Part shown: positions 45,801 to 54,117 of the stretch, one piece after another | How positions within the stretch are numbered: position 1 is the stretch's first letter | Layout of the letters: every line of letters starts with the position of its first letter | From: Pseudomonadota bacterium | Lineage (GTDB): Bacteria; Pseudomonadota; Gammaproteobacteria; UBA5335 | Reading direction: 5' to 3' | Assembly: GCA_002862435.1 (NCBI GenBank) | Contig: PKDC01000006.1 | Coordinates: 1-64,000, forward strand | DNA length: 64,000 bases | Notes under the pieces: generated by a model | The model's input: the letters and a program-made list of their open reading frames with translations, nothing else | Databases searched by the model: none | What the model was told of the DNA's origin: nothing | Made by a program: the position numbers and the translations under genes

Positions 45801-47600
45801 TCACCGACTCGCCAGCCAGGCGCGCCAACCACCGAAGCGCGTGATGTCGTGCGCGCCCGCCACCGCATGACCCTCGCAGACGAAACCCTTCACCCAGCGA
45901 CCATCGGCCAGCTCCACGCTGCCGATGGCCAGCGGCGCCGGCACACCGGCGAGAAACGCACCGACCTGCGCCATGGGCAACTCCCACACCTCGATCTCGA
46001 TGGGGCTGCCGGATGCATCACGCACCAGGCCGGGACGCGGCGGCTGGAAACCATCCAGGGCAAAGAGGCAATAGGCGCTGGCCGTGTGGGTGCGCTGCTG
46101 CAGCCGGGCGCCCAGCGCGGTGAGTTCGCCGTTCAAGGGCAAGCCCTGCATGTGACCACCACAGACGGCGAGCGCGAGCATGGCGGCGCCTGCCGATCGT
46201 TCCGTCAAGGCGGGCGTCTCAGCGAGCGGCAGATTGCTGGCGCCCAGGCGGGTGCTGGTGGCCCGATGCAGCCGGTCAGCGAGTGCGAGCAGCCGCGCGT
46301 CGTGGCCCGCCGGCGCCTGCAAGGTGATCCCGTATGGCAGCCCGATGGGCAAGCCGCCACACGGCACTGCAACCGCGCAAAGATCCAGCAGATTCAGATG
46401 ATTGGTGTAATAGCCCAGGCGATCATTCAACCCGACCGGATCGGCCAGTGCCTCGGCGCGGGTATAGACCGTGCCGATCGTGGGCGTCACCAGCAGATCG
46501 ATGTCCTCCCACAGCGGCCGCAGCGCCTGGCGCAAGGCGCGCAGCCGGTACTGCCCTGTAAAGGCATCGGCTGCCGAGAATCGACTGCCCGCCTCAATGA
46601 TCTGCCGCACCACAGGCAACACGGCTTCGGGACGGCTGCGCAACAAGTCGCGAATGACGAGGTGGCGTTCCGCGAGCCACGGCCCGTCATAGAGCAACCG
46701 GGCCGCCTCGCGAAAGGGCGTGTAGTCCACCTCGACCGCCTCACCACCCAGCGCTTCGAGAGCCGTCACGGCGTACTCGAAGGCCGCGGCACTCGCGGCA
46801 TCGCCAAAGAATTCCCGTTGCGCCGGCCGGGGCACACCAAAACGAAAAACCGCCCCGATCGCAGCAGGGGTTATCGCTAGGTCACGCGAAAACGGATCGT
46901 CCCCATCAAAGCCCGCAACCACATCGAGCACCGCCTGGGCATCAGCGCAGGTCAGCGCGAACACCGAAACGCAGTCCAGTGAACGACAGGCGGGCAGCAC
47001 ACCGCGCGTGCTGACCAGACCGCGGCTGGGCTTGAGTCCGACCAGATTGCCCAGCGCCGCCGGCACGCGGCCGGAACCCGCCGTGTCAGTGCCCAGCGCG
47101 AAGCTGACCAGCCCCTTGGCCACTGCCACCGCCGATCCTGAACTCGATCCGCCGCTGATGTAGGCGGGATCGAAGGCATTGGCCACCGCGCCGTAGGGCG
47201 AGCGGGTGCCGGTCAGACCCGTGGCAAATTGATCCAGATTGGTCTTGCCGATCAGGATGGCGCCGGCATCCAGCAAGCGCTGTACCGCCGGCGCCGTCAC
47301 GTCGGGTACGTAGGCAAAATCCGGGCAGGCCGCAGTGGTCGGCAGTCCGGCGACATCGATGTTGTCCTTCACGGCGAACGGGATGCCGAACAGCGGCAAG
47401 CCATTGGCACCCCGCGCCGTAAGGGCTGCTGCAGTGGCGCGTAACGCATCGCTCCCGATCCGGCTGATCCAGATCGCCGGATCGGACTCGGCTTCAAGTC
47501 GCGCGATCAGCGCTTCCACGAGCCCTACCGGAGTCAATACGCCATCGCGATAACCCCGGCTCAATGAAGCGAGGTCCAGGCCAGGAATCACAGGACTCAC
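45801..47600 (-). CDS. atzF: Allophanate hydrolase
   Basis: Converts allophanate to two ammonia and two CO2, the last step after BiuH. I place the start at the GTG at 47600, which has a GGAG eight bases upstream and gives 599 residues, close to AtzF of Pseudomonas ADP (605); longer starts at 47645 (ATG) and 47663 (GTG) are possible. The amidase-signature triad matches AtzF spacing: Lys78 (FAVKDNID), Ser152 in SGGSSSGSAV and Ser176 in TDTAGSGRVPA. The C-terminal domain (from about 460) ends with AVAGAHDITRFGGWRAWLA. That this domain carries out allophanate specificity is known from the family. Confidence 0.93.
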   Translation of the reverse strand: MSPVIPGLDLASLSRGYRDGVLTPVGLVEALIARLEAESDPAIWISRIGSDALRATAAALTARGANGLPLFGIPFAVKDNIDVAGLPTTAACPDFAYVPDVTAPAVQRLLDAGAILIGKTNLDQFATGLTGTRSPYGAVANAFDPAYISGGSSSGSAVAVAKGLVSFALGTDTAGSGRVPAALGNLVGLKPSRGLVSTRGVLPACRSLDCVSVFALTCADAQAVLDVVAGFDGDDPFSRDLAITPAAIGAVFRFGVPRPAQREFFGDAASAAAFEYAVTALEALGGEAVEVDYTPFREAARLLYDGPWLAERHLVIRDLLRSRPEAVLPVVRQIIEAGSRFSAADAFTGQYRLRALRQALRPLWEDIDLLVTPTIGTVYTRAEALADPVGLNDRLGYYTNHLNLLDLCAVAVPCGGLPIGLPYGITLQAPAGHDARLLALADRLHRATSTRLGASNLPLAETPALTERSAGAAMLALAVCGGHMQGLPLNGELTALGARLQQRTHTASAYCLFALDGFQPPRPGLVRDASGSPIEIEVWELPMAQVGAFLAGVPAPLAIGSVELADGRWVKGFVCEGHAVAGAHDITRFGGWRAWLASR

Positions 47601-47650
47601 CGCTAGCACTCCGGGACCAGATGTGGATCCGGCCGTGTGAACCATGGCAT

Positions 47651-48460
47651 TCAGAAAATCCACTTCACCATGGCCTGGGGCACATCCTCGTCCATCCCAT
47701 CGATGCCGAACTTGTTGCGCCAGACTTGGTACTCCACGCCCGCTTGCAGCTTGCCGCCACCAAAGCCCGCGAGCTCGCCCACATCCACCAACAGCCGTGG
47801 TCCGGTGATGATGTTGTCCTCCAGCGGTTCCTCGCCCCAGGCGTAGTCAAAGAATCCCTCGAACAGCAAGGGCACCGGGCCCAACTTGAACGGCGCGCCC
47901 CACACTAGGGTGATCTGCTGGCCGGTGTCGATGCCGGAGCCCTGGTTGTCGCGGATGTACCAGTTGACCTGGAAAAACTGGAAGCCGGGCAGCTTGAGAT
48001 CGACCGCCAAGCCATAAAGGTAAGTTTGATCGACGGGGGATTCCGGGATTTCCACCGTGGCGGTGAACAACACATCCTGGATCAGCCCCCAGGACAAATC
48101 CTTCCCGGCCATCTTGCCAAAGGAGAGCCGCGGCGAAATTTCGGCGTAAAAGCTGGCGCTTTCCTCAGCCGTTGTGCCGAAAGCATCCCCCTCGCCAAGC
48201 GGATTGGTAATGTCGACAAACATGAAGTTGTCGCCATATTTCCAGGTGTTGAAATGTTCGATCGTGATGATGCTCGACTCGTCGTCTTCGCTGAATCCAC
48301 CGCTCGGATCGAAATCTGCGTAGCGGGTGCCATGCAGGTACTGAATATTGGTGGTGGCGAAGTTGGCGGAACCCGCCTCGGCGGCAGGATTGGCGAGGAT
48401 CGCGAACAGGCAGCCCGCGCTGAGCGCGCCAGGCCCACGGTAACGGTCAAGTACATGCAT
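47651..48460 (-). CDS. Tsx-like outer-membrane channel protein
   Basis: A 269-residue predicted outer-membrane beta-barrel of the nucleoside-specific channel (Tsx) family. It has a signal peptide (SAGCLFAILANPAAEA at about 13-28), repeated amphipathic strands (FMFVDITNPLG, FYAEISPRLSFGK, FFQVNWYIRDNQG, LQAGVEYQVWRNKFG) and a terminal aromatic residue (VKWIF). GGGGAAG precedes the ATG at 48460. It comes first in the long minus-strand unit, so it may let the substrate of the following ABC importer across the outer membrane. Confidence 0.85.
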   Translation of the reverse strand: MHVLDRYRGPGALSAGCLFAILANPAAEAGSANFATTNIQYLHGTRYADFDPSGGFSEDDESSIITIEHFNTWKYGDNFMFVDITNPLGEGDAFGTTAEESASFYAEISPRLSFGKMAGKDLSWGLIQDVLFTATVEIPESPVDQTYLYGLAVDLKLPGFQFFQVNWYIRDNQGSGIDTGQQITLVWGAPFKLGPVPLLFEGFFDYAWGEEPLEDNIITGPRLLVDVGELAGFGGGKLQAGVEYQVWRNKFGIDGMDEDVPQAMVKWIF

Positions 48461-48513
48461 AAAAGCGCTTCCCCATGTTGGCAATGAATTTTTGGCATAC
48501 CCTGAAATACGAC

Positions 48514-48525
48514 GTTGCATACAAC
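48514..48525. promoter_or_regulatory. Candidate GntR-type operator before the tsx-like gene
   Basis: GTTGCATACAAC, a near-palindrome centred 60 bases before the tsx-like ATG. On the minus strand it reads TTGTATGCAACG and continues TCGTAT, matching the site at 39703-39712 at 14 of 18 positions. It is the second of three such sites in the cluster. Confidence 0.5.
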
Positions 48526-48684
48526 AGCGAGCACGATTCATGCCGCAGCAGGAAAAAACACCTAACTTGTTTATTTTAAAGATCTTTAAAGCGTCATACC
48601 GGTTTGGCCTCGAAACCCGCGCCACCCGGTGCGCCAAGGCTGGGCACGCCACGCACTGATTTAAGGCGACGGCATTCCGCGGGC

Positions 48685-48698
48685 ATACAATCATGTAT
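48685..48698. promoter_or_regulatory. Candidate operator between the tsx-like gene and the GntR gene
   Basis: ATACA (48685-48689) and TGTAT (48694-48698) form an inverted repeat around ATCA, 32 bases before the regulator ATG. The minus-strand reading TTGTATGC repeats eight bases of the site at 48514-48525. It is placed for autoregulation. The rest of 48461-48730 shows no gene. Confidence 0.45.
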
Positions 48699-48730
48699 CC
48701 TTAAATCCGTCCTCCATTCCGGAAATCCGC

Positions 48731-49423
48731 ATGCGTCATCGGCCTTCCACCCAGACCATCTATAACGAGTTGAAGGAGCGCATCCTGAGTTTCGCGCTGT
48801 ATCCCGGCACCCGGGTCACGGAAACCGAGCTCAGCCTCGATTTTGGCGTCAGCCGCACGCCCATCCGTGAAGCCTTGCAGCGGCTGGCGGTGGAAGGCTT
48901 CGTCACGATCCGCCCCAAACAGGGCTGCTTCGTGCGGGAACTGGACATCGACGAGATCGACCAGTTCTACCAGGTGCGCACCGCACTGGAAGGCCTGTCG
49001 CTGGAACAGGCGTTGCTCCAGATGCCTCGCGCCGCGCTGGAGGAATTGGCGCAGCGCTGGCACCCGTCCCGGTCCAGTGAGGCGCCCCCGTCGGTCGAGG
49101 CCATGGCCCAGCACGACGAAAGTTTCCATATGGCCCTGGCCGAGGGCTCGGGGAATCGTGTGCTTGTGGGTCTGCTGAAAGATGTGAATGCCCGCATCCA
49201 CATCATCCGCCGACTGGATTTCACCGCCCGCGAGCGCATCGCTATCACCTATGCCGAACACCACCGCATGCTGGAACTGCTGCTGGATGGCGACCTCAAC
49301 GCCGCCCGCGTACTGATGCAGGCGCACATCCGCTACAGCCAGGAATTCGCCCGCAGCCTCACGCTGCGTCGGCTGGCCGAATTGCGGCACCCGCCGCTTC
49401 AGGCCGGCACCGGGAATGGCTAA
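48731..49423 (+). CDS. GntR-family transcriptional regulator with FCD domain
   Basis: A 230-residue DNA-binding regulator. The winged helix occupies about 5-75 (TIYNELKERILSFALYPGTR, DFGVSRTPIREALQRLAVEG with the recognition helix) and ends FVTIRPKQGCFVREL. The all-helical FCD ligand domain follows (YQVRTALEGLSLEQAL; HDESFHMALAEGSGN; AEHHRMLELLLDGD), with Asp/His positions for a metal. It is divergent from the biuret-type cluster, and palindromes fitting its subfamily precede the transcription units, so it is the likely local regulator. The effector could be biuret or allophanate; not shown. Confidence 0.92.
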   Translation: MRHRPSTQTIYNELKERILSFALYPGTRVTETELSLDFGVSRTPIREALQRLAVEGFVTIRPKQGCFVRELDIDEIDQFYQVRTALEGLSLEQALLQMPRAALEELAQRWHPSRSSEAPPSVEAMAQHDESFHMALAEGSGNRVLVGLLKDVNARIHIIRRLDFTARERIAITYAEHHRMLELLLDGDLNAARVLMQAHIRYSQEFARSLTLRRLAELRHPPLQAGTGNG

Positions 49424-49475
49424 GCGTCGGATAAGTGGATAAAATCACCGCCCCTCGCTCCCAAGGCCAGCGCCC

Positions 49476-50798
49476 ATGACCACCCAGGTTCCCAAAGTCG
49501 GCTTTGTCAGCCTCGGCTGCCCTAAGGCGCTGGTGGATTCCGAACGCATCCTCACCGAGCTGCGCCGCGAGGGCTACCAGGTCTCGCCCAGCTACCAGGA
49601 TGCCGATCTGGTGGTGGTGAATACCTGCGGCTTCATCGATGCCGCCAAGGCCGAATCCTTGGAAGCCATCGGCGAGGCCCTGGCGGAGAATGGGCGGGTC
49701 ATCGTCACTGGCTGCATGGGTGCCCAACCCGAGGACATTCGCGCGGTGCATCCGGCCGTGCTCGCGGTAACCGGCCCGCAAGCCTACGAGCAGGTGATGG
49801 CCGCAGTGCATACCCACCTGCCGCCCGTGGCGCATGACCCCTACCTGGATCTGGTGCCGCCCCAGGGCATCAAGCTCACGCCACGCCATTACGCCTACCT
49901 GAAAATTTCCGAAGGCTGCAACCACCGCTGCAGCTTCTGCATCATTCCTTCGATGCGCGGCGATCTGGTGAGCCGGCCGGCGGGAGAGGTGCTCGGCGAG
50001 GCCGAACGGCTGGTGGCCGCCGGCGTGAAGGAATTGCTGGTCATCTCGCAGGACACCAGCGCCTACGGCGTGGACCTCAAGTACCGCACGGATTTCTGGA
50101 ACGGCCGCCCCGTGCGCACGCGCCTCACCGAGCTGGCCCGAGCGCTGGGCAGCCTAGGTGCCTGGGTGCGGCTGCACTACGTCTACCCCTACCCTCACGT
50201 GGACGAGGTCATCCCGCTGATGGCCGAAGGGCTGGTGCTGCCCTATCTCGATGTGCCGCTGCAGCATGGCAGCCCGCGTATCCTGAAGCTCATGAAGCGC
50301 CCCGCCGCCACCGAAGGCACGCTGGAGCGCCTGCGGGCCTGGCGCAGCATCTGCCCCGAGCTGACCCTGCGCAGCACCTTCATCGTCGGCTTTCCCGGCG
50401 AAACCGAGACCGACTTCCAGCAACTGCTGGATTTCCTGGAACAAGCCCAGCTCGACCGGGTTGGCGCCTTCACCTACTCCCCGGTGGCGGGCGCCACGGC
50501 CAATACCTTGGCTGATCCGGTGCCGGAAGCCGTCAAGGAGGAACGCTATGCGCGCCTGATGGAACACCAGGCCCGCATCAGCGCCGCTCGTCTGCAGGAC
50601 AAGATCGGACGCACGATCGACGTATTGATCGATGCGGTGGATGCGGACGGTCCCATTGGCCGCAGCGCCAGCGACGCGCCCGAAATCGATGGCGTGGTCT
50701 ACATCGACGATGCGCCCGCCCTCAAGCCCGGCGACAAAGTCCGCGTCGTGGTGACAGACGCGGACGAACACGACCTCTACGCCGATCTGGCGCCCTGA
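49476..50798 (+). CDS. rimO: Ribosomal protein S12 methylthiotransferase
   Basis: A radical-SAM enzyme that adds a methylthio group to Asp of ribosomal protein S12. The 440-residue protein starts with the UPF0004 domain ([37 protein letters not shown], whose three Cys bind the auxiliary cluster). Then comes the radical-SAM motif [15 protein letters not shown] at about 149-163, and a C-terminal TRAM domain. RimO is distinguished from MiaB by CPKALVDSE. It seems to be monocistronic. Confidence 0.96.
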   Translation: MTTQVPKVGFVSLGCPKALVDSERILTELRREGYQVSPSYQDADLVVVNTCGFIDAAKAESLEAIGEALAENGRVIVTGCMGAQPEDIRAVHPAVLAVTGPQAYEQVMAAVHTHLPPVAHDPYLDLVPPQGIKLTPRHYAYLKISEGCNHRCSFCIIPSMRGDLVSRPAGEVLGEAERLVAAGVKELLVISQDTSAYGVDLKYRTDFWNGRPVRTRLTELARALGSLGAWVRLHYVYPYPHVDEVIPLMAEGLVLPYLDVPLQHGSPRILKLMKRPAATEGTLERLRAWRSICPELTLRSTFIVGFPGETETDFQQLLDFLEQAQLDRVGAFTYSPVAGATANTLADPVPEAVKEERYARLMEHQARISAARLQDKIGRTIDVLIDAVDADGPIGRSASDAPEIDGVVYIDDAPALKPGDKVRVVVTDADEHDLYADLAP

Positions 50799-50851
50799 AT
50801 CCCCTCTGCAGCCGGTGCGTCCACCGACCTGGCTACGTCATGGCCCGTACA

Positions 50852-50882
50852 TTGCATTTTCGGTGCCGTTCTGACATATAAG
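50852..50882 (+). promoter_or_regulatory. Possible promoter of the HNH nuclease gene
   Basis: TTGCAT (50852-50857) and, 17 bases later, CATATA (50875-50880), overlapping TATAAG (50877-50882). It lies about 45 bases before the GTG start of the HNH gene. Confidence 0.4.
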
Positions 50883-50925
50883 GGCAAGCTTCAGGGAGCA
50901 AAGGGCCAACCGGCAGAGGTGTCCC

Positions 50926-51531
50926 GTGTACGACTTGAGCCAGCATGTGCTCCGGACGGATGCCAGCGGCATGCCGCTGGAATGGATCGATTACCAACAG
51001 GCGGTGCGACTGCACCATCTGGGGGAGGTCGCCTATACCCTGGGCGCGCCGCTCTATCGCATCCGGGGCGGCATCAATGCCCACAGCGGCCGGCGCAGCC
51101 TGGTCCAGATCCATTCCATCATGGCCACCTTCGGCCACAATCATGTACTCCATGAACTGCGCGACCGCTACACGCCGCCGCTGGGCAATCGCACGCTGTT
51201 TCGCCGTGACGGCCATCTCTGCCTGTACTGCGGCGGCCGCTTTTCCGTCTCCGACCTATCGCGCGATCACGTGACGCCCTTGAGCCAGGGCGGCAAGGAC
51301 GTCTGGACCAATGTGGTGGCCGCCTGCAAGCGCTGCAACAACCACAAGGCCGGGCGCACGCCGGAACAGGCGGCCATGCAGTTGCTCGCCGTGCCCTTCA
51401 CCCCGACCCATGCCGAATATGTCTATCTCCAGGGTCGCCGCGTGCTGGCCGACCAGATGGCCTTCCTACGCGCCCATTTCCCCCGTTCCAGCCCGCTCCA
51501 TGCCCGCGTGACGCGCCAGATTTTCGATTAA
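50926..51531 (+). CDS. HNH endonuclease family protein
   Basis: A 201-residue protein with a C-terminal HNH nuclease domain. It starts at a GTG preceded by AGAGGT five bases upstream. Zinc-finger Cys pairs are CLYCGG (about 102-107) and CKRCNNHKAGRTPEQA (about 135-150). The HNH core is SRDHVTPLSQGGKDVWTNVV, where the His is the first of the motif and Asn the second. The N-terminal 95 residues (WIDYQQAVRLHHLGEVAYTLG) resemble the stand-alone HNH proteins found on many proteobacterial chromosomes. No partner methylase or toxin gene is adjacent. Its role is unknown. Confidence 0.88.
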   Translation: MYDLSQHVLRTDASGMPLEWIDYQQAVRLHHLGEVAYTLGAPLYRIRGGINAHSGRRSLVQIHSIMATFGHNHVLHELRDRYTPPLGNRTLFRRDGHLCLYCGGRFSVSDLSRDHVTPLSQGGKDVWTNVVAACKRCNNHKAGRTPEQAAMQLLAVPFTPTHAEYVYLQGRRVLADQMAFLRAHFPRSSPLHARVTRQIFD

Positions 51532-51549
51532 GCCGGCATTGAACCCGCA

Positions 51550-52557
51550 TCAGGCCCGCCAGGGCGCCGTCCTGGCGCACACCAGATCGGTCAGAAAAGC
51601 GACGTGGTCGGGTGCATCGTTCAGGGCGGGAATATAGCGCAGCTTGCCGCCCCGGGATTCGAGCGTCTCGGCATAGCGGATCGCAATCTCCTCCAGCGTT
51701 TCCAGGCAATCTGCCGCAAACCCGGGGCACAGCGCATCCACCGTGCGGACCCCGGCGCCTGCCCAAGCGTTCAGCACCTGATCGGTGTACGGCCCCAGCC
51801 AGCGGGTGGGACCGAAACGGGATTGGAAAGCCAAGGCCCAGCGATCCGCTTCAAGGCCCAGCGCCGCGGCCAAGGCATGGGCCGTGGCCCGACACTGCTC
51901 GGCGTAAGGATCACCCTGATCGGCGTACTGCTGCGGAATGCCATGGAAGGACAGCAGCAGCCGCTCGCCCTGGCCTTCTCGCGCCCAATACGTGCGCACG
52001 CTGGCGGCGAGGGCTGCGATGTAGCCGGGCGCCACGGCATATTGGTTGACCCATTGCAGTTCCGGCAGCGCCCGTTGGCGGCGCAGCCAGGCGCCCACCG
52101 CGTCGCTCACCGAGGCCGTGGTGGTGGCCGAATACTGGGGATACAGCGGCAAGATCAAAATGCGTGGGCATCCCATCGCCTGCAGGCGGTCCAGCCCGGC
52201 GGCCACCGAGGGTTGGCCGTAGCGCATCGCCAGCGCCACCTGATAGGCCCCCGGGACATGCTGATCCAAGGCGACCTGCAATGCAGTCTCCTGCCGGCGC
52301 GAGTACACCATCAAGGGCGAACCTTCAGGCATCCAGACGCTGGCATAGGCCAGGGCACTGCGCCGTGGCCGAGTCCGCAGGATCACCCCGTGCAGGATGG
52401 GCAGCCAGAACCAGCGGGGCGCCTCGATCACGCGCGGATCGGCCAGGAACTCGGCCAGGTAGCGCCGCACGGCGGACGGGGTTGGCGCGTCGGGACTGCC
52501 CAGGTTGACGAGCAGGACGCCCACGGCCGGTGCAGGGGAAAAAGGCGAATTTGGCAT
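51550..52557 (-). CDS. hemH: Ferrochelatase
   Basis: Inserts ferrous iron into protoporphyrin IX, the last step of protohaem synthesis. The 335-residue version from the ATG at 52557 begins MPNSPFSPAPAVGVLLVNLGSPDAP. Other segments are YGQPSVAAGL, LPLYPQYSATTTASVSDAV, LLLSFHGIPQQYADQGDPY with the metal-binding His, and LAFQSRFGPTRWLGPYT, CPGFAADCLETLEEI. An earlier in-frame ATG at 52605 with GGGGA in front would add 16 residues. It converges with the HNH gene (18 bases). Confidence 0.95.
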   Translation of the reverse strand: MPNSPFSPAPAVGVLLVNLGSPDAPTPSAVRRYLAEFLADPRVIEAPRWFWLPILHGVILRTRPRRSALAYASVWMPEGSPLMVYSRRQETALQVALDQHVPGAYQVALAMRYGQPSVAAGLDRLQAMGCPRILILPLYPQYSATTTASVSDAVGAWLRRQRALPELQWVNQYAVAPGYIAALAASVRTYWAREGQGERLLLSFHGIPQQYADQGDPYAEQCRATAHALAAALGLEADRWALAFQSRFGPTRWLGPYTDQVLNAWAGAGVRTVDALCPGFAADCLETLEEIAIRYAETLESRGGKLRYIPALNDAPDHVAFLTDLVCARTAPWRA

Positions 52558-52813
52558 TAAAAAAATTCCGCTTGGCGTGATCAGGACCGGTTGGATATCG
52601 CCCATCGATCCCCGTTCCCTGAATCTCGTATTGATGAGCCATGACGCGAAACGGTCATAGCTCGGGGATCAAACTCGCTTCCGGGCCAGCAGAAACATTG
52701 GCCCCCTTTTTGCTTTTATCTCACCGCACAGATCGCGTGATCGCATGCGAGACAACTGGCGTTCATCGCGCTTGTGAACGCCGGATCTTCACACAATGAC
52801 ACGAAGGTGAACC

Positions 52814-53224
52814 ATGAAAAAGCCCTCCCTCCTGCTGTCCCTGGGCAGTCTGCTCGCGCTTCCCCTTCCTGCGATGGCCGCCATGACGGAAATGGCGGAC
52901 AGTGAGCTGGCCGACGTGTCGGGTCAGGCCTATATAGTGGCGTTCGGCCGTTACGAACGCACCATTCCCGATCTTACCGAGCGGAACGTCGCCATCGGAC
53001 CAATCGCCGTAAGTGACGCAGCCCGCAGCGTGGAAGCAGGCCTTCCCAATCTGACCGATCAGGTCCGCCAAGGGGTGGTATCTAGCACAAATTCTGCGCT
53101 AGCGGCAGGTAAGTTGGCCTTGGTCGGCAGCGTGGCAACCGTGCCGGGTGTCGGCACCGTTGTTGCCCCCATACTCGCGTTGCTGCCCACCCCAAAGATT
53201 AGCTACAAGATAAGCAACGGGTGA
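52814..53224 (+). CDS. Small exported protein with a DVSGQ motif, function unknown
   Basis: A 136-residue protein with a clear Sec signal peptide (KKPSLLLSLGSLLALPLP, cleavage near AMAA). The mature start MTEMADSELADVSGQAYIVA matches the short E-L-x-D-V-S-G-Q pattern seen in several exported proteobacterial proteins, some linked to pilus-like or surface systems. The rest is small and Gly/Ala/Val-rich with one hydrophobic stretch (GVGTVVAPILALLPTP). GAAGGTGA precedes the ATG. The 52606-52813 interval in front contains a perfect palindrome TCGCATGCGA (52741-52750) and no gene. I do not recognise a function. Confidence 0.75.
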   Translation: MKKPSLLLSLGSLLALPLPAMAAMTEMADSELADVSGQAYIVAFGRYERTIPDLTERNVAIGPIAVSDAARSVEAGLPNLTDQVRQGVVSSTNSALAAGKLALVGSVATVPGVGTVVAPILALLPTPKISYKISNG

Positions 53225-53229
53225 CCGGT

Positions 53230-53268
53230 TTCCCCGGCGTCTCCGGCGTCTCCTGCGGCGCCGGGGAA
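53230..53268. terminator. Long GC-rich hairpin between convergent genes
   Basis: TTCCCCGGCG (53230-53239) pairs perfectly with CGCCGGGGAA (53259-53268) across a 19-base loop. Two tandem GGCGTCTCC units occupy 53236-53253. No T-tract on either strand, so it may stop transcription in both directions weakly or protect mRNA ends. It lies between the exported-protein gene and the Nudix gene. Confidence 0.4.
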
Positions 53269-53297
53269 GTCACTCATCCCTAAGACCGGCCAGCGAC

Positions 53298-54080
53298 TCA
53301 CTTGGGCAGGGTCGGCGTTCCCAGCACCGTCGCCAGATCCACATCCCAGGCGTCATAGCCTGCCTCTTGGGGAATCCGCATGCGCTTGCCCTGGGGCATG
53401 TCCACCAGGCAGGGCAGCACCGTCACCACAGTTCCCTCCTGGGTCGTCCGCCAAGCCTCCGCCACCGAATGATTACGGGCCAACTTTTTCAGATTCATCA
53501 ACGTGGGCCAGATGATGGTGTGCTGGCCGGCCTGGGCGGCCGCAATGGCATCGCTCGGGTTGATCCACAGCGAATCAACCGTCTCGCCGCCATCGTGGCG
53601 CAGCACGGTGTCGCCCGTCATGCGGGCGAGGAAAAAATGCGTATCGAAGCGCTTGGGCACCATCTCCGGCGTGATCCAATGGGCAAACGGCAGCAACGCC
53701 CCGAGATCCGGGCGTAGTTCCAGACGCTCCAGCAGGAGGGTGAAGCCGACGCCTTCTTGCACCAGTTCGGTGCGAAGACGATCCAGTGGCGCGGCATTCA
53801 ATCCGTGCCCGCCGCCCATAGCGCCTCCAGCCAGAAGCAGACCGCTTTCCTCGAACAGCTCCCGAATGGCCGCCACCCGGAACGGCGCCAGTGCATCATC
53901 GAGGGCCAGCGTTTGCCCCAGTTCGACATCCTCCGGCGCCAGCTTGCCGCCCGGAAACACCAGGGCGCCGCCGGCGAAATCGATCTGGTGGTGGCGCCGC
54001 ACCATGAACACTTCCAATCCCTGCGCCCCGTCCCGCAACAACACCACGGTGGCTGCCGGCCGTGCTTCGGCGATTTTCAT
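53298..54080 (-). CDS. Nudix hydrolase family protein
   Basis: A 260-residue protein with the Nudix fold. The box is in two parts: GGALVFPGGKLAPED at about 34-48 and, after a loop, AAIRELFEESGLLLAG, where R-E-x-x-E-E-S-G holds the metal-binding glutamates. The loop between them is longer than in the canonical 23-residue box, as in NUDT19/YfcD-like relatives. Start ATG at 54080 follows a purine-rich AAGGAAGGGGGCAGGAG stretch. The substrate, perhaps a CoA ester or a nucleotide, is not evident. Confidence 0.85.
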   Translation of the reverse strand: MKIAEARPAATVVLLRDGAQGLEVFMVRRHHQIDFAGGALVFPGGKLAPEDVELGQTLALDDALAPFRVAAIRELFEESGLLLAGGAMGGGHGLNAAPLDRLRTELVQEGVGFTLLLERLELRPDLGALLPFAHWITPEMVPKRFDTHFFLARMTGDTVLRHDGGETVDSLWINPSDAIAAAQAGQHTIIWPTLMNLKKLARNHSVAEAWRTTQEGTVVTVLPCLVDMPQGKRMRIPQEAGYDAWDVDLATVLGTPTLPK

Positions 54081-54117
54081 CTCCTGCCCCCTTCCTTGGG
54101 TGAATTGTGTCTTGAGT

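Noticed and set aside
50926-51531. Restriction-modification or homing nuclease
   Set aside because: No methylase, intron or intein lies nearby; the protein resembles common stand-alone chromosomal HNH proteins.
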